Part shown: piece after piece, positions 18,950 to 26,918 of the stretch | Layout: every line of letters begins with the position of its first letter | Position numbering within the stretch: the stretch's first letter is position 1 | Assembly: GCA_024275575.1 (NCBI GenBank) | Contig: JAJRYV010000114.1 | Location: forward strand, 1-54,390 | Length of the DNA stretch: 54,390 nucleotides | Source: a bacterium | Lineage (GTDB): Bacteria; Zhuqueibacterota; Zhuqueibacteria; Zhuqueibacterales; Geothermadaptataceae | Direction: 5' to 3' | Made by a program: the position numbers and the translations under genes | The notes under the pieces: generated by a model | What the model saw: the letters and a program-made list of their open reading frames with translations, nothing else | Databases searched by the model: none | What the model was told of the DNA's origin: nothing

Positions 18950-20331
18950 TGATCAAGTGTAATTTACTTATCGTTGAAGATAATGTCGATTTATGTGAAA
19001 CGCTCGCACATGTTTTCCGCAAAGTTGATTTTCAAGTACAAACATCGTTTAATACGGCTGATGCGATCAAGATTTTGCACCGGGGCCTCATCGACCTGGT
19101 GATTCTCGATTTAAAACTACCCGACGGCAGCGGCCTGAAAGTTCTGGAAGCGGTGAAAGATGTCGACCCCGATATTCTCGTTATAATGATTACGGCCAAT
19201 ACGCATGTCGAGCCGGCCGTGGAAGCCATGAAAGCCGGCGCTTATGATTATATTATGAAGCCGTTTGAATTGGATGAGGTGAAACTGGTCGTACAAAAAG
19301 CGCTGGAAACACAAATATTGAAAAACGAAGTTGCCCGCTTGAAACGGCAAAACGCGACGATGTTTCCGAAGACCGAGATGTTCAGCGTCAATAAGAAGAT
19401 GGAAGAAGTGAAACGCATGATTAAAATCGTTGCCGAAACACCGCGGACTTCGCTTCTCATCGAAGGGGAGAGCGGGACGGGGAAAGAGCTCGTTGCTGAT
19501 GCGTTGCACGATTGGAGCGCCAGGGCACGATATCCTTTTGTCAAAGTCAACTGCGCTGCCATCCCGGAAAACCTTCTCGAATCAGAGCTTTTCGGGCATG
19601 AAAAAGGTGCTTTCACCGGGGCGGAAACGATGAAAAAAGGTCTGTTCGAAATGGCCAATAACGGGACTATTTTTCTCGATGAAATTTCCAGCATGGATTT
19701 ATCCCTGCAACCCAAAATTTTGCGCGTGCTCGAAACCCAGTGTTTTCGCCGCATCGGCGGAGTCAGCGATATTAAACTCGATGTGCGGGTTGTGGCAGCA
19801 TCGAACCGTGATTTGCAGGAGATGGTCAACAAAGGTGAATTCCGGGATGATCTCTTGTACCGCCTGAAAGTCATCGTCATAAGTTTACCGCCGTTGCGGG
19901 AGCGGCCGGATGATATCATTCCACTGGCTAATATTTTCATCGAATCCAATAACAGAGAATTTAACAAATCAATTCAAGGGCTGACTGAAGAAACGAAAGA
20001 ACTGCTGCTCAACTACCATTGGCCGGGAAATGTCCGAGAGTTAAAAAATGTCATGGAACGTGCGGTTATACTCTGTAACACGCCCTTTATACAGGCAGAT
20101 CACCTGCCGGCGGAGCTCAACGATGATTTGGCAAGCACCGGCAGCGCTGCGGCAAATGGTGCCGCTGCGCTTGCAAATAGCCATTTTGGCTCATTGGCGG
20201 AGATCGAAAAAATACATATCGAATATATGCTTGAACAATGCAATGGTAATAAATCGCGAACAGCCCGGGAGTTGGGCATTTCACGTTCGACCCTGCGTGA
20301 AAAGATGAAATTGTATGATATCCCGGCATGA
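18949..20331 (+). CDS. NtrC-family sigma54-dependent response regulator
   Basis: The 460-residue protein has a receiver (IVEDNVDLCE, LVILDLKLPDGSG, MITANTH, MKPFEL), then an AAA+ sigma54-interaction domain. That domain carries Walker A GESGTGKE (near 170), GAFTGA (near 222, the sigma54 contact loop), Walker B FLDEISS, and LLYRLKVIVISLPPLRER. A Fis-type HTH follows at the C-terminus (GNKSRTARELGISRSTLREKM). It binds enhancer-like sites and drives open-complex formation at sigma54 promoters. Its ATG overlaps the TGA of the upstream kinase, so the two are cotranscribed and probably cognate. A sigma54 promoter lies about 220 bp beyond its stop, making the following operon its obvious target. Confidence 0.96.
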   Translation: MIKCNLLIVEDNVDLCETLAHVFRKVDFQVQTSFNTADAIKILHRGLIDLVILDLKLPDGSGLKVLEAVKDVDPDILVIMITANTHVEPAVEAMKAGAYDYIMKPFELDEVKLVVQKALETQILKNEVARLKRQNATMFPKTEMFSVNKKMEEVKRMIKIVAETPRTSLLIEGESGTGKELVADALHDWSARARYPFVKVNCAAIPENLLESELFGHEKGAFTGAETMKKGLFEMANNGTIFLDEISSMDLSLQPKILRVLETQCFRRIGGVSDIKLDVRVVAASNRDLQEMVNKGEFRDDLLYRLKVIVISLPPLRERPDDIIPLANIFIESNNREFNKSIQGLTEETKELLLNYHWPGNVRELKNVMERAVILCNTPFIQADHLPAELNDDLASTGSAAANGAAALANSHFGSLAEIEKIHIEYMLEQCNGNKSRTARELGISRSTLREKMKLYDIPA

Positions 20332-20361
20332 TTTGCCGGTAAATTGATCAGTTTAAAAAAC

Positions 20362-20517
20362 TCAATTACGTAAATGGTCGATATTCAACCAATTTTCATA
20401 TAAAAATTTACGCCATTCTTGTGAAGTTTTTTTGTCATATTTTACACCATTATAATTTTCCTCCGGCTTTGCTTCCTTATCCTGTCGATTTTCATTAGAT
20501 TTTTGTAAAAAATTCAT
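20362..20517 (-). CDS. Possible 51-residue small protein opposite the sigma54 operon
   Basis: A minus-strand frame runs from ATG 20517 to TGA 20362. AAGGA lies just before the ATG at good spacing. The peptide starts MNFLQKSNENRQDKE and ends EWRKFLYENWLNIDHLRN: hydrophilic, lysine- and acid-rich, with aromatic residues in its second half. Codons are more AT-rich than in neighbouring genes. It diverges from the sigma54 promoter and shares the regulatory gap between activator and target operon. No family is recognised, and chance openness of a short frame cannot be excluded. Confidence 0.4.
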   Translation of the reverse strand: MNFLQKSNENRQDKEAKPEENYNGVKYDKKTSQEWRKFLYENWLNIDHLRN

Positions 20518-20549
20518 AGAATCCTTATTTCCAGCGCTAAATAAAGCTG

Positions 20550-20565
20550 TGGCATATCCTTTGCT
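20550..20565 (+). promoter_or_regulatory. Sigma54 (RpoN) promoter
   Basis: TGGCATATCCTTTGCT matches the -24/-12 consensus TGGCAYRNNNNTTGCW at every fixed position, with GG at 20551-20552 and GC at 20563-20564. Transcription would begin near 20576, about 30 bp before the start codon of the PATAN response regulator. An NtrC-type activator gene ends 218 bp upstream, which strongly supports function. I did not identify the activator's binding sites. Confidence 0.85.
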
Positions 20566-20605
20566 TACAAAGCTCGATATTATCGCATTGATGGAGATTC
20601 AGGCT

Positions 20606-21277
20606 ATGAACAAAAAGAAAATCGTCATCGTCGACGATGAAGAAGATTTGACGTGGAGCATTTCCCGATATTTGAGCAGAAACGAATCGTGCCTCGATAT
20701 CCGGGCTTACAATGCCCCCGAAGTGGCACGCTCCTATCTGTTGGAGAACGAAGTCAGTCTCGTCATTTCCGACGTGCGAATGCCCAAAATGTCGGGGTTC
20801 GAACTTTTGAAGGACATTCGGGAAAAATGGCCGGCCGTCCACGCAATTATTATGACAGCCTATGGCGCCGACATTCTTGAAGAAGAGACAGATGAGATAG
20901 AAAATTTTTTATTTTTGGAAAAACCGTTTGAACTGCAAACGTTACGCCGATATATAATTGACCTCGTTTTACCCACAGAAGTTGATCTGCAGGCAGCATA
21001 TGCCCAAACGCGCATCAAAGAAATGGTCGAAACGAATTGTCTTTCCCACAAAACGACGATGATGCTGATCGAAAATGGAATGAATAATGGTCGGATTTAT
21101 GTTCAAAAAGGACAGATCGTACATGCCGAATGCGGTGACCTTGAAGGCGAGCATGCCTTGCAAAGCATTCTCGACTGGGACCAGGTGGATTATCACACCA
21201 CGCCGCATTTCACTTGTGAAAAGAAAACCATCACACGTGATTGGAAATCCTTGCTAAATTCGAACATGATCGATTGA
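20606..21277 (+). CDS. Response regulator with C-terminal PATAN (DUF4388-like) domain
   Basis: The 223-residue protein has a receiver (IVIVDDEEDL, LVISDVRMPKMSGF, IIMTAYG, LFLEKPFEL), followed by a domain over about residues 125-223. That domain contains GRIYVQKGQIVHAECGDLEG and ALQSILDW. This is the PATAN/DUF4388 pattern found in PatA-like regulators of cyanobacteria and in polarity or motility regulators elsewhere. The frame extends upstream to 20549, but that would start before the predicted transcription start. ATG 20606, with GGAG at 20593-20596, is preferred. It is the first gene of the sigma54 operon; ParA follows after 21 bp. Confidence 0.82.
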   Translation: MNKKKIVIVDDEEDLTWSISRYLSRNESCLDIRAYNAPEVARSYLLENEVSLVISDVRMPKMSGFELLKDIREKWPAVHAIIMTAYGADILEEETDEIENFLFLEKPFELQTLRRYIIDLVLPTEVDLQAAYAQTRIKEMVETNCLSHKTTMMLIENGMNNGRIYVQKGQIVHAECGDLEGEHALQSILDWDQVDYHTTPHFTCEKKTITRDWKSLLNSNMID

Positions 21278-21298
21278 ACAACCCGAGTGGAGATTGAA

Positions 21299-22111
21299 AT
21301 GGGAGAAATAATCGCTATCGCCAGCCAAAAAGGCGGCGTTGGAAAAACGACAACAGCAGTGAATTTTGGCGCCAGTTTGGCCCAGTTGGGTTACAAAACC
21401 CTGCTGGTTGATGTCGACCCCCAGGGCAGCATCGCTACCAGTTTCGGTTATGGCCGCTATGATATTCGCGCTGGAATTTTAGAAATATTTACCAAAAATA
21501 TCCCGGTGAAAGAATGCATCCATCCGACGGAAATGGACCTGTTTCACTTTATCCCCTCCAATGTCTGGTCCGATGAAGTGGATCGCAAAAGTCTCATTGG
21601 TGCAAGCGATAATTCCATTTTAAAAAACGCCCTCAATGAGATCGTCGATATTTATGACTATATCATCATCGATTGCCCGCCATCCCTGGGCAATCTAACG
21701 TTTAATGCCCTGATCGCAGCCCATTCGATGATCGTACCGATTCAGTGTGAATACTACGCTTTGAAGGCACTGGGGCGTTTCCTTAAAATGACACGAAATT
21801 TGAAAATTGAATATAACCCGGATCTGCAATATCGAGGTTTTTTGCTGACGATGGTTGATATGCGCAACAATCTATCAAAGCGTGTGATCAACAAAGTTCG
21901 TTATACTCTGCAGGGCCTTGTCTTTGAAACCATGATCCCGCGGAATATCCGGCTGGCGGAAGTTCCATTTTATGGGAAACCTGCTTACCTGATCGATCGT
22001 TCAAGCAAAGGAGCCCAGAGCTATCTGAAACTGGCAAAGGAAGTCGTCGAGCAAGGCGCCAAACAAAAACAACAACAGCAAAATGAAGTTGCGGAAGTCG
22101 TTGCAGCTTGA
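21299..22111 (+). CDS. ParA/Soj-family partition-type ATPase
   Basis: The 270-residue protein begins GEIIAIASQKGGVGKTTTAV, a deviant Walker A with the signature lysine. VDVDPQGSIATSFGY and DYIIIDCPPSLGNLTFNAL follow (switch I and Walker B regions), then the ParA-type C-terminus. ParA ATPases position chromosomes, plasmids or protein clusters such as chemosensory arrays by nucleotide-dependent binding to DNA or membrane. No ParB gene lies beside it, and the neighbours are regulators and an FtsZ-like gene, so cargo positioning (ParC/PpfA style) is more likely than plasmid partition. ATG 21299 has GGAG six bases upstream. Confidence 0.93.
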   Translation: MGEIIAIASQKGGVGKTTTAVNFGASLAQLGYKTLLVDVDPQGSIATSFGYGRYDIRAGILEIFTKNIPVKECIHPTEMDLFHFIPSNVWSDEVDRKSLIGASDNSILKNALNEIVDIYDYIIIDCPPSLGNLTFNALIAAHSMIVPIQCEYYALKALGRFLKMTRNLKIEYNPDLQYRGFLLTMVDMRNNLSKRVINKVRYTLQGLVFETMIPRNIRLAEVPFYGKPAYLIDRSSKGAQSYLKLAKEVVEQGAKQKQQQQNEVAEVVAA

Positions 22112-22124
22112 AATGGAAATGGAG

Positions 22125-22520
22125 ATGACTCAGTTGCGAATATTAATCATCGAAGATGACGCAAATACCTTGCAGGGATTGCAGGAATTGTTACTTCACG
22201 AGGGGTTTCGTGTCGAAGGCGCGGAGACCGGTAAATCTGCCAAAAAGCTCTTTTTTAATCAAACTTTTGATGTTGTTTTATGTGATTACCGCCTGCCGGA
22301 TACAGATGGGTTGCAACTGTGCAGCGAAATGCTCATCGCAAAACCCGAGCTTGAAATAATGATGTTTACCGCTATTAGCAATATTGAAATTCAGCATACC
22401 GCAAAGCAACTCGGCGTGCGCAAAGTTTTTGCAAAACCACTGAGCCTCGACCAGCTTTTCTCTGAACTGGAGAATGTGAAAATTGATTTGCAGAAAACCG
22501 CCAATCTCACCCAGGCCTGA
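22125..22520 (+). CDS. Single-domain response regulator
   Basis: A receiver domain only, with ILIIEDDANTL, VVLCDYRLPDTDG (phosphoacceptor Asp), IMMFTAIS (switch Thr) and VFAKPLS (conserved Lys) all present. Three in-frame ATGs at 22113, 22119 and 22125 follow the ParA stop. The last gives the normal short lead into the first strand and has GGAA at suitable spacing; the others would add two to four residues. Being cotranscribed with ParA and the PATAN regulator, it may dock on the pseudo-Hpt proteins encoded downstream. A small CAGGC/GCCTG hairpin straddles its stop codon. Confidence 0.85.
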   Translation: MTQLRILIIEDDANTLQGLQELLLHEGFRVEGAETGKSAKKLFFNQTFDVVLCDYRLPDTDGLQLCSEMLIAKPELEIMMFTAISNIEIQHTAKQLGVRKVFAKPLSLDQLFSELENVKIDLQKTANLTQA

Positions 22521-22781
22521 TGCCTGAATTTGTTGTCCGAATCTCCTCATTCCTGTTTTCCGATTTTCTTGAGTTTTATTAAAAAGATTTACATGATAAT
22601 TTTCTAATAATTTTAAAATTCGGGCTTCTTTTGCCGATATTTAGTGCATGCTAACTGGATGGTCGGCAGCAAAAAAACATCACATCCTATCTTCAAAAAT
22701 AAATAAATTTCATCACAATTCTCAAATAATTGAACTCTTATTGGTAAACATGATCGATTTCAAACAGCAAGAGGCTTTTCT

Positions 22782-24905
22782 ATGACGAACGCCCAAACGT
22801 ACGACTTCGAAGAATTCCGTGAAGAGTTGATTCGGCGTTTTTTTAATACCCACTCTTATTTTTTTTCCTGCTTCAGCAAGCAGCTGAAAAATTTGTCAAC
22901 TTTAACAAAAGACATTCAGGAAGATGACTATTTTCTCATTGCCCAAGTTCTCGAGTTTTTGAAAAATTCCGAAAATCCACTCGGCGAACTCAAACGTTTG
23001 GCGGAAATCGAGCGCATTCACGATTTTGAACATGCACTTGATGAAACCATACATAAATTGCGTCAGCCGAACTTGCAGACTGGGGAAATGAAAGAAGAGA
23101 TCAACTTGCTCGCCATCGACCTCGTCGATGCACTGGTTGAAATCATTCATGAAATGGCGACAAAGAAAAAACTCCTGGAAATCATTACCGGAGAAACGGA
23201 AGAATCTGCCTTGCCAGGTGAATCTGTAAAAAAGGAAGACAACGGGATAATTATCGGAGAGCCCCATGGTGATGTTGACGACTTGTTTACCAAAGAAAAA
23301 GAACTCATGCTCGATGAAATCCAGTTTGATGAACTGGAAAATCTCGATATACAAAATTCAATTACTGCTGAAAATGAATTTGATCTGGCTGCTTTTGATT
23401 CCAAAAATAATGAAACTCAGGAAAATAAACCATCACAACCGGAGACGGGCGAAGCTGAATTCTCTGATGATTTCATGACTGTCGTCCCCGCCACATTCAG
23501 CGATAGCCTCATCGAATATGACAATGCCAGCAGTCACGACGAAGAAAGCGCAGCAGTTGGAGATGAGCTGTCAAATCGAAATCGTGCTGAACCGGTATCT
23601 GCGCTGAAAGCGCCGTTTCCCATCACTGCGATCGATGAAGTGACCGTCTCTGAAAAAGAAGCAGTTGCAGAAAGTAAAAGCGATACAGCCCCTTCGCCAA
23701 ATATTGAAAATGCCGGTGATCTGAATTTTATCGATAATCAACCCCATGAGCCGGCAGGTTTAAAAAATGGCTTCATCATCGAAGCTGAAAAATCTGTTGC
23801 GGAAATCCGCAGAATGGCTGCTCAGTTGCAGCCTGATAAAAATGTCCAGAAATTATTGAAAAAGCTTCAACTTGCCTTCCTTGATTTGCGCGAGTCGGCG
23901 ATGATTCACGGTTTTGAAGCAGTGGAAGAATTGGCGCAAAAATCACAAAAATTGATGCAACAATTAAAAATGCCCTACCGACATTTGACTTCCGGCAATA
24001 TCCGTTTTATATCCGAGGTCATCAATTGCCTTGCCATCAGTCTGGTTGAAGACCTTGACGAAAGTCGGCAGAATCGTGTTCGTGATATCATCAAACGAAT
24101 CGCTGAAGGCCGGATTGTTAGCGAAGAGACAAATGCCGCAGAATTTTTGCAAAATGACAGGCAGGAAGAACTGAGCAAGCCGGTGGTTGAAGCCCCGTCT
24201 CCGCCTGTTCCTAAAAGCCATGCTCAGCCACAAGCGATGAGCGATAGCCGGGACACAGCGGCGGCTGAAAATGCCGATGATGAAACCTTGGATGGTTACG
24301 GTTTTGAAGTTGATACGGATGAACAGGAGCCGATGATCAAGCTGCCAGGCGAAAATGATGAAGAATTATTCAAATTGATAAAAGAAATTTCCGAGCATTC
24401 TCTAAATAGCCGTAAAGCAGCAGAACCACCGGTGAAACCGGCTGCTGAGTCCCGGGCATCTGATCCATTGACCATTCGTGATGATTATTTGAACGGCAGC
24501 GCCCTTGAAGCAAATGCTGAGATGATCAGTTTTCACGCTGAAGCTGAACTCTATTATCGGGTGGCTTCTGAAGCTATCGAGCGGCTGACGGTTTCGCCAA
24601 GCGACCGGCTCGCCCTGGAAAATCTCGAATTGGCAGGCTATTCTCTCAAAGGCCTGGCCAAAAAAATGGGTATGGATGGTTTCGCCAACTTCCCTGAACT
24701 TGTTGAAGAATTGATCAGCAAAGTATTGCAATTGCAATTGCCCTGCACGGAGAAGCCGCTTGGCATCATCAAACAAGGCTTTCACCTGCATAAAAATGCA
24801 GCATCAGTAAAAGATATGGAATCTCCGGAAGTTAAAAAAATCCACCGTGAAGTTTTACGATTTATACAATCGCTTGAAGATTTTACACAACCCAAAGTGA
24901 GCTGA
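22782..24905 (+). CDS. Large acidic protein with three pseudo-Hpt (CheA P1-like) modules
   Basis: The 707-residue soluble protein has three helical modules separated by long acidic, proline-rich linkers. Each resembles an Hpt/P1 bundle but lacks the phosphorylatable His in the HxLKGS motif. Module 1 (about 60-135) reads EFLKNSENPLG; module 2 (about 335-435) reads FLDLRESAMIHGFEAVEELA; module 3 (about 600-700) reads YSLKGLAKKMGMDGF, with Tyr in place of His. No kinase, CheW or ATPase domain is seen. I infer a scaffold that binds receiver domains without phosphotransfer, comparable in principle to FimL. It starts 261 bp after the lone receiver and 48 bp before the FtsZ gene. The module assignment needs a profile search. 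Confidence 0.65.
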   Translation: MTNAQTYDFEEFREELIRRFFNTHSYFFSCFSKQLKNLSTLTKDIQEDDYFLIAQVLEFLKNSENPLGELKRLAEIERIHDFEHALDETIHKLRQPNLQTGEMKEEINLLAIDLVDALVEIIHEMATKKKLLEIITGETEESALPGESVKKEDNGIIIGEPHGDVDDLFTKEKELMLDEIQFDELENLDIQNSITAENEFDLAAFDSKNNETQENKPSQPETGEAEFSDDFMTVVPATFSDSLIEYDNASSHDEESAAVGDELSNRNRAEPVSALKAPFPITAIDEVTVSEKEAVAESKSDTAPSPNIENAGDLNFIDNQPHEPAGLKNGFIIEAEKSVAEIRRMAAQLQPDKNVQKLLKKLQLAFLDLRESAMIHGFEAVEELAQKSQKLMQQLKMPYRHLTSGNIRFISEVINCLAISLVEDLDESRQNRVRDIIKRIAEGRIVSEETNAAEFLQNDRQEELSKPVVEAPSPPVPKSHAQPQAMSDSRDTAAAENADDETLDGYGFEVDTDEQEPMIKLPGENDEELFKLIKEISEHSLNSRKAAEPPVKPAAESRASDPLTIRDDYLNGSALEANAEMISFHAEAELYYRVASEAIERLTVSPSDRLALENLELAGYSLKGLAKKMGMDGFANFPELVEELISKVLQLQLPCTEKPLGIIKQGFHLHKNAASVKDMESPEVKKIHREVLRFIQSLEDFTQPKVS

Positions 24906-24953
24906 AAAACTGTAAGCACGGAACAATTGACCCTTTTATGATCAGGAGCAACA

Positions 24954-26876
24954 ATGGATAAAATCATCAAGGAATCGTTGAAGGAAAAAAAGGGCGAACG
25001 GAAGAAAGAGATTAAAGACACTGAAAAAAACAAAGAAATTCAGTCTCTGTTAAGTTCTCATAAAACAAGAATTAAAGTTGTCGGGTGCGGCGGTGCTGGG
25101 AACAACACGATCACCCGCATGGTGGAGATTGGTGTGCCCGGCGTACAATCGATCACCATCAATACCGACGCCCAGGACCTGCTCTACGCTGAGGCGGATG
25201 AGAAAATACTCATCGGCAAAGAGATTACCAACGGCCTTGGCGCCGGCTCTGATCCGGAGATCGGGGAACGCTCGGCGCGGGAAACGGAAGAGGCAATTTC
25301 CGCGTTGCTGGAAAATACTGATCTGGTTTTTGTGACTTGTGGTCTTGGCGGCGGCACCGGCACCGGCAGCGCTCCGATCGTGGCTGAAATTGCCCGCAAT
25401 CTTGGCGCGCTAACCATTTCTGTGGTCACCGTGCCTTTTACCGATGAGGGGATAATGCGCTATGAAAACGCCATGCGTGGTTTGGAAAAACTCGAGAAAA
25501 ATTCCGACACCGTCATCGTCGTGCAAAATGATAAACTGCTGGAAATTGTGCCGGATATGCCACTCAATCAGGCATTCAAAGTCTCGGACGAGATTCTTGT
25601 CAATGCGGTAAAAGGCATCACCGAATTAGTGACGGAAAAAGGTTTGGTCAATCTTGATTTTGCCGATATTCGTGCGGTAATGCGGGATGGCGGCACGGCA
25701 ATGATCGGTCTCGGCGAAAGCGATGGCGAACAAAAAGCGCTGGAAGCAGTTGAAATGGCCGTGCAAAATCCGCTTCTCGATGTGGATATCGTCGGGGCGA
25801 AATCTGCATTGATCAACATCACCGGCGGTGATGATATGAGCCTGAAAGACGCCCGGCAGATCATGCAGGCCGTAGCAGAACGCCTTGATCCTTCCGCCCG
25901 TGTTATTTGGGGCGCACGCATGGACGCAGCGCTTGAAAATACCCTGCGTGTGATGTTAATCGTGACTGGATTAAAAGCAAACCGGCAAGGGACGAGCGCT
26001 TCGGCGGCAAAACCGGAAAAGAATAAATCTGAAAAAACGATCAGCCCGGCCGGAGCAGAAGAAAAAAAGGAAAAAGCGGAGGCGTTTTCTCAGAATGAAG
26101 ATATTCATGATCGGTTAAAAAAGCTTGACCTGCCGGATGAAGAAACAGCTATCAAGGGCCTTGAGCTAATCGATGAAGAGAAGAACGATCAAATTGCGGA
26201 AGAGGATATCGGACGATCTTTTGATGAAAAACTGGACGCTGCCATCGATGATCAAATACCGCAAGGGGGCCTCGATGACAATCTGGACCCAGGTCTGCCC
26301 GAAGAAGTAAATGAGAAATCGGTTTTTAACCGCATTTTTGAAGAAGAAACCGAAGCTGATCTCGCTATTTTCGAAAATGCTGTGGGTAAGCTTAGAAATG
26401 GCGAAGACGCCAGCATTGCGAACAGTGAAATCAGAAATGCCACTTCGGCGCTGGCGAATTCTGCACAACTTTTTGCCTTCAACCATATTGCCACTTTCGC
26501 TGAATGTGTCGAGACGCTGGCATTAAAAATGGAAAGTGGAGCAATAACCATTGATGAAGAGCTGACCGACCTTCTCGATAAATCGGTTGCCATCGCACGT
26601 GGCATGGTTTATAACGAGCAGGATGCAGTCAACGATTCTTTTGATGTAATCGATCAGATAAACAGCAAACTTGCACTTGACGAGGATAAATCCCCGAGTG
26701 AGATTTCAGCAGGAGATTTTCCTTCTGATGACGATTCGAACGGGCAGTCTGAAAAAAAAAATGAAAATTTTAATATAACTATTGAAAAAGGGGCAAAAAA
26801 AGGTAAAGTTGGAGACATGGTAAACTATGTCCGGCACCTTTTGGGCAATGAAGAAATGCTCAATCGTGGAATGTAA
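24954..26876 (+). CDS. FtsZ-family GTPase fused to a C-terminal pseudo-Hpt module
   Basis: The 640-residue protein has a charged 37-residue N-terminal extension, then a complete FtsZ core. The core shows GCGGAGNNTITRM (44-56), NTDAQ, GGGTGTG (132-138, tubulin signature), NLDFAD (233-238, catalytic T7 loop) and NPLLDVDIVGAKSALINITGG. Several stretches, such as RYENAMRGLEKL, LNQAFKVSDEIL, KGITEL and VIWGARMDAALENTLRVML, resemble archaeal FtsZ more than the usual bacterial protein. After an acidic linker (about 350-460) comes a helical module containing EIRNATSALANSAQLFAF, an Hpt-like motif with Ser instead of His. The bacterial C-terminal peptide that binds FtsA/ZipA is absent. It is probably a second, specialised FtsZ rather than the division protein. 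Confidence 0.9.
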   Translation: MDKIIKESLKEKKGERKKEIKDTEKNKEIQSLLSSHKTRIKVVGCGGAGNNTITRMVEIGVPGVQSITINTDAQDLLYAEADEKILIGKEITNGLGAGSDPEIGERSARETEEAISALLENTDLVFVTCGLGGGTGTGSAPIVAEIARNLGALTISVVTVPFTDEGIMRYENAMRGLEKLEKNSDTVIVVQNDKLLEIVPDMPLNQAFKVSDEILVNAVKGITELVTEKGLVNLDFADIRAVMRDGGTAMIGLGESDGEQKALEAVEMAVQNPLLDVDIVGAKSALINITGGDDMSLKDARQIMQAVAERLDPSARVIWGARMDAALENTLRVMLIVTGLKANRQGTSASAAKPEKNKSEKTISPAGAEEKKEKAEAFSQNEDIHDRLKKLDLPDEETAIKGLELIDEEKNDQIAEEDIGRSFDEKLDAAIDDQIPQGGLDDNLDPGLPEEVNEKSVFNRIFEEETEADLAIFENAVGKLRNGEDASIANSEIRNATSALANSAQLFAFNHIATFAECVETLALKMESGAITIDEELTDLLDKSVAIARGMVYNEQDAVNDSFDVIDQINSKLALDEDKSPSEISAGDFPSDDDSNGQSEKKNENFNITIEKGAKKGKVGDMVNYVRHLLGNEEMLNRGM

Positions 26877-26918
26877 TCTGATCTATTCACAAATTGCCGG
26901 TTATCGTTCCGGTAATTT

